From Atherinomorus stipes (lineage: Eukaryota; Chordata; Actinopteri; Atheriniformes; Atherinidae): a stretch of DNA of 64,000 bases. The stretch lies in assembly GCA_023101725.1 (NCBI GenBank), contig JALJCO010003551.1, positions 106,001 through 170,000 of the forward strand, given 5' to 3'. Numbering within the stretch: position 1 is the first letter of the stretch; every line of letters begins with the position of its first letter. The notes beneath the pieces are model-generated. The model saw nothing but the letters and a program-made list of their open reading frames with translations. It was not told where the DNA came from and made no database searches. A program made the position numbers and the translations under genes. Of this stretch, positions 40,001-52,000 are shown piece by piece.

Positions 40001-43000
40001 TGAAGGTAAACTTGACCTATTAAAATAGTTCGAACCGGGCAGTAAACATGTTTATCCCTGCTGTAAACATGTTAATTTTGGCTGTAAACATGTTTATTCT
40101 GCTGTAAACATATTTATTTCGGCTGTAAATATGTTTATTTTTGCTGTAAACATGTTAATTTCGGCTGTAAACATTTATTTCGGCTGTAAACATGTTTATT
40201 TTTGCTGTAAACATGTTAATTTTGGCTGTAAACATGTTTATTCTGCTGTAAACATATTTATTTCGGCTGTAAATATGTTTATTTTTGCTGTAAACATGTT
40301 AATTTCGGCTGTAAACATTTATTTCGGCTGTAAACATGTTTATTTTTGCTGTAAACATGTTAATTTCGGCTGTAAACATGTTTATTCTGCTGTAAACATA
40401 TTTATTTCGGCTGTATGTGTAATTTCAAGATTAAATAACATCTAAACAGATGAGTTTAGATGTTTATTTCTGCTGTAAACTTGTTTATTTTAGCTGTAAA
40501 CATGTTTATTCTGCTGTAAACATGTTTATTTCTGCTGTGAAGTTGGCCTTTTGAACAAGGGACTATGGGGATTTGCTCTGTTATGGAGCCTCCAGTGCAG
40601 GGATGTCCAGCTCGGCTCCCCGAGGGCCACAATCCTGGCCAAAACACTGTCTCCCTTCTCCAACACACGTGACTCAAATTCATCGGCTTTTAGATTCATT
40701 TAATTTTAATCAGCTGTGCTGGTGCACGGAGGCATGGAAAACTGTCAGGACAGCACTGCTCTAGTGGATGAAGAAAGAACTACAATTTTTGTGCAACGTG
40801 CAGGTAGACTCACCGTTGATAAGATATCTTGAAATAAGATGCATCACCTTAAAACAAGTTCTTGTTTCTCTTCAGGTAATTTTGTCTTCTTTTGAGTGTG
40901 ATGAGATATTTTGAGTAGAAATAAGATAAATATACTTGGTAAGATTTTATTTTTTGCAGTGTAGAAACTATTTATGAATGTATAAAAACTGGAACGGCGG
41001 CAGCCTCACGTCGTCATTGTCCCCGTTCCAACTTTTATTTAAACTTTTATGTTCTGTTGGGAATAAAATGTGTTCACTCTGCTTTTCATTTACATTTTGT
41101 GCTCCTGCCGCTCAAACTCCACTTTCTATTTTTCCATCGAGAAGCACGAAAACGTTCCTGCAGTTGAAATTTACATGATGAGTCGATTTGAACTTTTCTG
41201 CTACTCGGAGTTCGAGTAAAAACCAGAGAAGAAGAAGACACGCTGAGCTGCGGGGGGTCCTCCCATCCACGGAGACCTGCAGCATGGCGTGTAATGTGTG
41301 TTTATGCGTGTTTGTGTCGACACGGATTCGTTCTGATGTTTGACTTCAGTTAAGAACTCGCAGCTCGAGCTGCTTCAGATGTTCGTGTTGCAGCAGAAGT
41401 CCACGGTTTGACCCCCCCATGCTGCTGCGGAGCGTGCACGCTGCTGCAGAGCGTGCACGCTGCAGTCCCATGGAAGCAGCTGAGGCTCTCCAGCAGACTC
41501 GCTGGTTTTAAGGTGGTTTTAAAGCTCGTTTGTGACTAATAAGGTCTGATGAAGCCGCTGCAGCGCTTCCTGCAGCCATCTTCTTCTCTGCTCTCCAACT
41601 CATTAGCTTCTGAAAGTTGCCCCCCCTGCTGTGAGCTGCTCCCTTTACTTCAGGAGCTGGAAGACACTTTAAAGCTTTTATCTTTACATTTGGTAATTTT
41701 TCAGCCTCCAACTTCTTCTGTTGATGTTTTGAAGCTGAACGGGGTTCAGATGAGCTCTCCGACATGAGAGGCGGTGGTGTTGGTGTCCCCCCCCTGCGAA
41801 ACGGCCCCTGGTGGCTGCTCCGTCTTTCCTGGGAATATCTTTGATGTCTCAAAAATAAAGACATGAAAGAGAAAGTTTGTCCTGCTGGTTGTGTTTACAG
41901 ACGAGCAGGTAGCGGCCACCCTTCCTGCCTCTGACGGACCGTTTCCGCGGTGGAGGAGCTCCACGGAACGCCATCACGACCCTGAGCGGAGCAGCTGGGA
42001 CCAATCAGAGCCGGCACAGGATGAGGCGTTCAGGGACGTCAGCTCACCGCGATCACTTCCAGATCCCGGACTCGTTCCTGGTCCAGGACTGAGAACTGGC
42101 TGTAGTCCAGAACTTTCCCAGAACTGTTCAGAGGAGTGAATCTGCAGGTCCGGGATGGTTCTGCAGCGTAGCAGGTAGAACACCGTCCACCAGTCCATGA
42201 TGACGACATGCTGGTCCAAAACATCGGACTGTCCTTGTCTGGTCATGATGATGTCATCAGTTGGCCCTTCCTCCTGATCAGTCCCCCCACGCTGACTCCA
42301 GGAAACTCAATGAGACGTCAAAGACTTCCAGTTCTCCTTTACACCCAGTTCTGCTTCCTGAACGTGGACTAACGGCGAGGAAAGACGCATCTGAATTCCC
42401 AACTCACTTCCTGTTTGGATCGAAGAGAACGGCTGTGAGGAAAAGCGCCGAACGTTCCCGACGACGGAACATCTGTTTGGTTCGTGCTCTCGTCCGTTAG
42501 AGCAGCAGGTTCTTCAGACTGACGTTCTGTTTGTTGGGTGGTTGGTACAGAATCCTGGCTCAGGAATTCCGAACTCTGGCGCTGCAAATCTGGACTCTGG
42601 TTTTGGAATTCCGGACCCCATCCATCCGTCCATCTTCTGAAGTTCTTGTCCGGTTCAGGGTCGTGGGAATGCTGGATTCTATCCCAGCTATTATCAGGTG
42701 AGAGGCAGGCACACCTGGACAGGTCTTCAGTCTGTCGCAGGGTGAATTCCGGACTCTATTTCAGGAATTCCTGACTCTGCCCTGGGAGTTCTGGATTCTG
42801 GTTTGGGAACTCTGGACTCTGGCTTAAGAATTCCAAACTTTGGCTTAGGAATTCTGAACTCTGGCACTGCAAATCTGAAGTCTGGTTTGGGAATTCCGGA
42901 TTCTATTTCAAGAATTCCTGACTCTGGCCTGGGAGTTCTGGAATTTGGCTCAGGAATTCCGGACTTTGGCGCTGCAAATCTGGACTCTGGTTTTGGAATT

Positions 43001-46000
43001 CCGGACTCCATCAATCCGTCCATCTTCTGAACTTCTTGTCCAGTTCAGGGTCGTGGGAATACTGGATTCTATCCCAGTTCTTGTCAGGTGAGAGGCAGGC
43101 ACACCTGGACAGCTCTCCAGTCTGCTGCAGGGTGAATTCCGGACTCTATTTCAGGAATTCCTGACTCTGGCCTGGGAGTTCTGGACTCTGGCTTAGGAAT
43201 TCTGGATTCTGGTTCGGGAATTCTGGGTCTCTCTTTGTTAACTGGACCAGCTGACAGTAAAAGCGGCTGTCCCAGATAGCAGACTCATCTGGACCTGGCT
43301 CAGTTCCTGGACTGGCAGGTGTTCTGTGGGCCAGATGTGGTCCAGATGTGGGCTGCTGGCCCGGACGTAGATTACGGGAGTTTCCTTGTGGGCGCGTGGG
43401 GGTCATGTGACTGAGTTCTGGCACACGCTCACACAGAGTCGACCTCGTGAACCAGATACGAGCCTCAGCGCTGCTGACGTGGGCCGTAACCGGGCCACGT
43501 GGTTTCCCTCTGAACCGTTCGGGAGTTCTGACACGGCGGTGAAACCGGGCTGTCCAGGTTCTGGTGTCGCGGGTCCGTTTAAGGTCACTCTGATCCACCG
43601 ATGCGTCAAACTGGGGAACGACTGAACTGGTTTGGTCCAGACTCTCGGTGTTTCACCCACATTGAGGCTGAGAGCTGCTGCAGCTTCAATCATCCCAGCT
43701 GATTTATAAAAGACAGGGATGAACGTCAGTATGACATCATCACGACCGTGAACCGGACCTGCAGTGTGTGTGTGTGTGTATGTGTTCCCTGTCACCACAT
43801 CAGGCTTCGTTTTCTGCAGCAGGAATGTTTCTGTTTTCACCTTCAGATGTCACAAAGCTGTTTGATTATTTATGAGTCTAAACCTGACACACAAAGTAAA
43901 AAACCTGCTCCAGTTCTGATCCGGGTCCAGGTCCTTCCAGATTTCCCAGGAAACATGAAACAGCTGCAATAAAACTTCAAACACGAATATAAATCCAGTT
44001 TACAACTCAGAACCGAAGTTGGTCCAGTTCTAGGAGCTTAAAGTCAATATTTTCAGTCTCAGAGATGCTTTCAGTCCTCCAGGACCAATTCTCCAGGACC
44101 AGCTCTCCAGGACCAGTTCTCCAGGACCAGCTCTCCAGGACCAGCTCTCCAGGACCAGTTCTCCAGGACCAGCTCTCCAGGACCAGTTCTTCAGGACCAG
44201 CTCTCCAGGACCAGTTCTTCAGGACCAGCTCTCCAGGACCAGCTCTCCAGGACCAGCTCTCCAGGACCAGTTCTCCAGGACCAGCTCTCCAGGACCAGCT
44301 CTCCAGGACCAGCTCTCCAGGACCAGCTCTCCAGGACCAGCTCTCCAGGACCAGCTCTCCAGGACCAGCTCTCCAGGACCAGTTCTCCAGGACCAGCTCT
44401 CCAGGACCAGCTCTCCAGGAACAGCTCTCCAGGACCAGTTCTCCAGGACCAGCTCTCCAGGACCAGCTCTCCAGGACCAGCTCTCCAGGACCAGCTCTCC
44501 AGGACCAGTTCTCCAGGACCAGCTCTCCAGGACCAGTTCTCCAGGACCAGCTCTCCAGGACCAGCTCTCCAGGACCAGTTCTCCAGGACCAGCTCTCCAG
44601 GACCAGCTCTCCAGGACCAGCTCTCCAGGACCAGTTCTCCAGGACCAGCTCTCCAGGACCAGCTCTCCAGGACCAGCTCTCCAGGACCAGTTCTCCAGGA
44701 CCAGCTCTCCAGGACCAGCTCTCCAGGACCAGTTCTTCAGGACCAATTCTCCAGGACCAGCTCTCCAGGACCAGCTCTCCAGGACCAGTTCTCCAGGACC
44801 AGTTCTCCAGGACCAGCTCTCCAGGACCAGCTCTCCAGGACCAGCTCTCCAGGACCAGCTCTCCAGGACCAGTTCTCCAGGACCAGCTCTCCAGGACCAG
44901 CTCTCCAGGACCAGTCCTCCAGGACCAATTCTCCAGGACCAATTCTCCAGGACCAGCTCTCCAGGACCAGCTCTCCAGGACCAGCTCTCCAGGACCAGCT
45001 CTCCAGGACCAGTTCTCCAGGACCAGCTCTCCAGGACCAGCTCTCCAGGACCAGTTCTCCAGGACCAGCTCTCCAGGACCAGCTCTCCAGGACCAGCTCT
45101 CCAGGACCAGTTCTTCAGGACCAGTTCTCCAGGACCAGCTCTCCAGGACCAGCTCTCCAGGACCATCTCTCCAGGACCAGTTCTCCAGGACCAGTTCTCC
45201 AGGACCAGCTCTCCAGGACCAGCTCTCCAGGACCAGCTCTCCAGGACCAGCTCTCCAGGACCAGTTCTTCAGGACCAGCTCTCCAGGACCAGCTCTCCAG
45301 GACCAGTTCTCCAGGACCAGCTCTCCAGGACCAGCTCTCCAGGACCAGCTCTCCAGGACCAGCTCTCCAGGACCAGCTCTCCAGGACCAGTTCTCCAGGA
45401 CCAGGTCTTGTTATGGCCACCTGATTAACCTCATCATCTGTTTCTTTCATCCTAAATTCTTCCTGCTCCAAGCCTCCGTCGTGACTGCCCTGACATCACG
45501 CCACCACCGTCTCTTCCCTTCCCGCCTGCAGACGACCGACCTGATCTCACAAAAATCTGTGACATGAGCATGAACAGTCTGATCTGGTTGAAACGACTGA
45601 TCAGTCTCGCCTGGACCTGCTTCCCTGCAGCTAAAAGAACCCGGAGGTCAGTCAGTCTGGGACCAGTTTGGACTTAGTTTGTTTCTTTTGTGGTGTTTTG
45701 ATGAGATCAGTTCGGTTGTGTTATTTTTGGGCTTCTTTTGTTTTGATTTCCAGCCGTTTCTGTTCGTTAAAGGGACTGGAGGCAGGAATTGTGAAAGAAT
45801 AAACAAGCATGTCCAGTGTTTCATACAAACGGGTGAAGAAGCGTTAAAACAAAAAAGAACGTTTCCACCACGTCTCTCTCCGTCGCCTTGAACAGGCTGT
45901 GTGCGGCATAATGCTGCGATACGGTGGTGAATTTCCTGCGCTGTCCTGCAGACGTGACGTCAAATGATGCTGCATCCACGGTTTTGATACAGGAAGGAGA

Positions 46001-49000
46001 CGTCGCGGTAAATTCAAACACTGTAAGCGATAGTTATGGATCCTTCTGCCGTCAGCAAATGATCCAGATCAACTGAAAGACACTAAAAAGTGGAACTACG
46101 AAGAAAAAGACTTTATCAGTGTAGAAAACACCGTAATAGCTTCAGTTTGTGCCCCCGTGATGGCTTGGCTGGTGGCTGCAGTTACCTGCAGCACCAGTTG
46201 CTAGTCTCATTTCTTAATCTTGCCTCTTGTCCCCTTAAAGGTTTAATTGCTAGATTCCCTTTAGTTGTCTTTGTTTGTATTTTACACTGGTGTGTTTTGG
46301 AGTTGGGATAACTCTGCCTTCTTTGGGTTTTGGTTACAGTTTTTAGTTTATTGGTGCTGCTCCTTTCCCTTTATGGTTTTTAGACATCTTAGGTTTGGTT
46401 TGTGTCTGCCCCCCCCCCCTTTGGCTTTTCGGTGTTAGCATCACTAACCCCATCTCCTTTCTCAGGTTTAGTTATTCACCTCCACCTCTGTTTACAGCAG
46501 AAATAAACATGTTTACAGGCTGGCGTGTGACACACGCGACACGGCAAGATGGCAACGGTCGGAAACGCCCAACTGGCTTCACTTGAGACAGGATACTACG
46601 TCCATTTTGGGGGATTTGCTGTGTTTTGGAGCCCCTAGTGGATGAAGAAAGAAGTACGATTTTTGGGCCCATTGGTCCTGACTCTTCTTCTGTCCTCCTC
46701 ATGTCCAGTTTCTGCTCCGAGTTTCCAGCTACCAGCTCTTTAACCACCTGGTTGCTGCTAGAATCCTGTTTCTGTCTGATCTTTGCTGAAACTAAAGAGA
46801 TGGAACAGATGATGGAGATCCTGAAGATCCAGTTTACACTGGTTCTCTGCTAAGTTGTCTGTTATGTGATGACATTTCTTCAGTTAGGAGTAATTTTTCT
46901 GCCTGAAGGATTTAGGGGCCCATGCACAACGGGTAAAAACGGCAAACTATTTCATCAGAAGTGCCTTTCGTTCGCACGGCAACGGCGTTATTCTGGGTTG
47001 CAGACGCAAAGATCTGAAGACTCATTCCAAAGTGGAATTCCTGTCTGCACAGTCCAAAACGCAGAAATGATGGTGGACCCACAGAACTACTGATGCCGTG
47101 CTCACGTTGCATCCGCGTGACGTCACACAATACAGGAAAAACAACCATGTCGGACTACGTAAGCCCAGCGGATCTCCACGTTGCAAGCTTGTGATTGAGT
47201 GTCGTTTGGAGAAGTCATTCTACCTCCTCATCTGTCCACACAAAGTTCCTCCTCATCGCCGCCATAGTTGTTTTGATTTTGAAGCGAACAGAGACGAACG
47301 ATTCTACGCATGCGCGCGGACATGGTGGAGTTCTGTCACAGCACCACCTAAAGGCCCGGCGTGCAGATCCAGTCAAATTCCATCCACACTTGCGTCCTCG
47401 TATGCACGCAGATTTCTTCATGACGATGCTCGTGTGAACGCGGATAAAAAGATGAAAAGATGAAGACGAGACGCCACTTTTGCATCTTCTCTTCTAATCG
47501 TCGCCGTTTGAACGGAGCCTTAGAGGTCAGAGTTAAGATCCTCTAAAAAAGGGCCAGTACCTGGTCTGGACTAAAAACGAGGGGAAAAGCAGAAAACGTC
47601 TGAAGAAAAACTTTGAAAGACCTTCAAAAATCCTGAAAACTACTGACCAGGACCCCGTAGACGATACCGGACTGGATCAGAAAGTTCTCAGATAAACAAC
47701 TTCCTCTGAATTTGAACCATTTCTGCACCTTCACCACTAATGATGTGGTTCAGGATCCTGGTAACTGGACCAGGTCCTGGTCAGCGGGACCTTTACTTAC
47801 AGCTCTCCAGCTCCAGGGAACAGGTCTGGGAGTCCAGGGGAAACCGGCTGAAGTCCATGTTGCAGGCTGCCGTCACCGTCACCCTGTTGAACAGCAGAGA
47901 GAGGAGTGAGGAGGCTGGGAGACATCACGGAGACGAGAGGAGCTAACCAGGCTGGACAGACGGCAGGACGACAGGAAAGAGGACAGAATGAATGTCTCGG
48001 TTCTGGTTCTGGTTCTGATGAAGTCTGCAACGATGCTCCTCCACAGCTTCAGCTGCATCTCAACTGCTGATGTTCCTGAAACCAGCAAAGATTAATATTC
48101 CACTTCGGATGGACACTCGCTCTCCTCATTCCTTCTGAAGCTCGCTCCATGGCTGTGGTGCCTCAATCTTGCTGATTGGCTGAATGCACGCTCAAGATGC
48201 GTAGATGATGGGATTTTAACCAAAGTTCAGGTGCAACAGAAACTTACAGATGGGAACAAACTTTCTTTAAAAACAAGAACAACAAGGAGGAGGTCTCACT
48301 GAACCAGTTCCAGAACGAGTCCTGTTTGAAATAAAATCTTTGTCTCCAAAGATCCTGATCCTGCTGGTTTATTTCTGAGGACTGATGAGGACGAACGGTG
48401 GTTTTTAGATCCTACTTCCTGCTGTGTTCTCCTCCGAGTCGGCCTCGGACTGTTCACACGACAAAAACTAAAATCTTACCATGTTTTTGTCATTTCTAGT
48501 CAAAATATCTCATCACACTCAGAATAAGATAAAAAAAAAAAAAAAACATTTCAGTGAGATAGAAGATCTTGTTTTAAGACGCTTATTTCAAGAAATCTTA
48601 TCAAGAAAATTTTGCTTGTTCTATTGGCAGATTTTTTTTTTACTTATTACAGGCAAAAAAAAATTAGCTTATTTTAAGCGTGGCCAAGATTTCTTTGCTT
48701 GTTATAAGCAAAAAAAAATCTGCCTATAGAACAAGTGAAATTTTCTTGATAAGATTTATTGAAATAAGATGCATTGCCTTAAATGCTGATGACACTTTTT
48801 TTTTTTTTTACATTTTCTCCATGTTTTATAGACCAAAACGTTCTTCATGATGATCTTAACAGTCACAAGCGCAGCTGCATAGATGAGTTATTAGAAAACA
48901 TGGCTGTGTTTCAGCATCTGACCAGACTGTGGCAGCTGTGAGCAGAAACCGGACGAGACGGCTGCCAGAAAATGTTCTCAGCTTATTTAACACTGAAGTC

Positions 49001-52000
49001 AACGGCTTCATAGCAGTTTTTAAGTCCCTTTTCCAGTTTTACAGACAAACAGTAACGACTCAGCCTTCTGTTGTTTTACCAGTGAATGTTTAAAAGCTCC
49101 TAAGTGCAGCGTTAGTTTATTTAAGTTTCCTACTGATCCAGATTTTATTCTGAAGAGGATAAAGCAGCAGGTGGAACTTACAGGTATCAGTATGAGCCTC
49201 TGCACTGTCTGCAGATTCTGTTTACTGGAGCTGCTGACACTGTAACACATGGACTGCAGTCATGTCCTCTGGAATATTCTCTTTCAACCATCGCTGCTTC
49301 ATCTCATCGGACAGACAGCTGCTGCTCGGTTATATGAGGACGTCCCCTGGTAGGACTGGGAAAAAAAATCGATACACTGAAATATTTTCATATGCTGATA
49401 TCATATCGATGTGTAAAAATGTGGTATCGATCTATTTTACTAATGAAATCTCGTGAGATTTCGTTGTTCAGTCAAGAAATCTCGCGAGATTTCACCGTTA
49501 TCTTACGAAATCTCACGAGATTTTGTTGGTAAAATAGATCAAGATTGCATTTTTAAATCTCTATATGAATTTTGCATATGAAAATATCGCGATATTTCAG
49601 TGTATCGATTTTTTTACCAGCCCTAGTCTCCGGTCATCATATCTCCTCCGGCTGCTTCCAAACATACACCCTTCCCTCCATCCTCATCCTTAGAAAGTGG
49701 AACTATTTGAAACTCCGCTGGAACCATGGAAGTTGTTATCTTCTCATTTTTTAAAGGCTGATCATTTACCGCGGCTAGCCGTTAGCCGGGAGAAAACACA
49801 GGGAAGGAGTGCCTCTCCTCTGTCAGACCAGTGCAGCTCCTTCCAGTTCTGAGTCGCTCGGTGTGTCGACATCGCAGCTTTTAGCTGAACCGAGTGGACT
49901 TGAGGCTGGAAAAGATTGTAGGCAACTTACTGCAGTTCTAGTTCGGTTCTATGTTGTAAAATGTGATTTCCCCAAATTCCTCATCATCATCTCTCTTCTG
50001 AACCGACTGATGATCCACCACACAAACCAGCTCCAGTCCAGCTGTTCTGGAGCATCGTTCATGTTTTCCACAGCGTTGATTATACGTCTAAATCACTGCA
50101 ACTCCTCTCGCTGATGTCACGTCACTGAGGCTACACAGGTTTGCTAGTGAAAAGCTATTAGCTCTTAGCCGCGCCGCTAAAACATCGGATATTTACATGA
50201 TTAACTTCTAACTGAACAGAACTACTGATTTTGTCTCGGTGTGTGGTTGTACGGCAAAGTTAGTTGAAGTTTAGCGCTTTAAAACAAGATCTTATATCTA
50301 CTGAAATGTTTCTCTTTAAGTAATTTTGTCTTATTTTGAGTGTGATGAGATATTTTGACTAGAAATGAGAAAAATCTACTTGCTAATATTTGACTTTTTG
50401 CAGTGCAGAACTTTAACTGAAATAAAGTTTTGGTGTTTGAACTTTAATCTGAATCCTCTTCAGATCCAAACATCCCATAATTACACGTCCACCAGAGGAC
50501 AGGAGTCTGAGCTCCGTCCATCATGTCCTGTTATCTTCCCTGAAAGCAGCGGTGGGAGCGTGGATGCTCCCAGCATGCATTGCAGCGGGAGGCTGTTTAA
50601 GCGTCTTTCATCAGAAATGTTTCCTCTGGTCTGAACTTTCCCGTGACTGCGAGGACCGCGGCGGAACGTCGGACGTGTTGCATCTTCCTGCGTCTCCGGT
50701 GGAAGATTTACGGACACGAACGGAAGCTTTGATGAATCCTTTATTAGGAGCTCAGAGGAAAAGAAATCATTCCTGATGTGAAACATGCGGGGCGTCAGGC
50801 TTGCATCACATCCAGGAAATCTGAGAGAAAGCTGGAAATATTTCATGAGTTTCTGTGTCGAGATTTGGAGTCAAATTCAAACATCCTCAGGCGCTGCCGG
50901 AGGACTCCTCCTCATCCTCACCTTCCTCCACCAGGCTGCAAAAGCTCAAATCTTACAAGTATAGTGAATGTGAGTAAACTGGGACACTTTCTGAAAATGA
51001 ACCAAACATCTTCGCCCATCATACGATACCATCTGAATAAGATCTCTACGATACTATGTAGAAGATAATAAAGAAATATTAAACACTGCATGGATGACCC
51101 TTCACCAAAAACACACTGACACAAAACAACATGTCCGGGCAATACTGGTAAAGTGGGACCCCACTGGGGACAAACTGGGACACTGGCAACGTTCCATTTT
51201 ATTGTCCAACAACAATTAATTTCTGATGAATATAAATATTAACTAGAACTTTCATGGACGTAAAGAGAACGGGACAAAAATAATCAGCTATTATTCAAAA
51301 ACTAAATGTCACTTCAAAATAGCCGAGTCACTCCACTTATTGATCTGTTTCCCTGCCTTCTGACCTGTCGTCTTCTTTCCCTTCTTTCCTTAACTTTACT
51401 TGTCTTTCCTTTTCTGCTCTTTTCTGTTATTGGATTCTGAAATAGGATTAGGCCAATTATCATTAATATCATTAATTTTACTAGTACTATGAGTCAGCAG
51501 GATAATAATCAGGGTTCCCACGGGTCCTGGAAAACCTGGAAAATGATTGAATATTTTTTCAGTCATGGAAAACACATGCAAAAAGAGTAAAATGTCCTGG
51601 AAAAGCTTGAGTTGTCCTGGAAAGTAGGTCTTCCTCCCTCTATTTCTCTATCACTACTTTGTCTCTAGTTTGTCTCTCTGCTTCATACTATTCGCTGCTT
51701 CATCACTACTTTGTCTCTGCTTCGTCTCTGCTTCATCACTATTTTTTCTCTTCATCACTACTTCGTCTCTGCTTCATCTCTACTTTGTCTCTGCTTCATC
51801 ACTACTTTTCTCTGCTTCGTCTCTGCTTCATCACTACTTTGTCTCTACTTCATCACTACTTCGTCTCTGCTTCATCACTACTTTGTCTCTACTTCATCTG
51901 TACTTCGTCTCTACTTTGTCTCTGCTTCATCACTACTTCGTCTCTGCTTCATCACTACTTTGTCTCTGCTTCATCACTACTTTGTCTCTGCTTCTATTAT

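Noticed and set aside
44065..45567. 500-codon open frame and long minus-strand frames over the 14 bp array
   Set aside because: A 14 bp unit without stops opens several frames on both strands at once. It is a repeat artefact in a gabrr2 intron.
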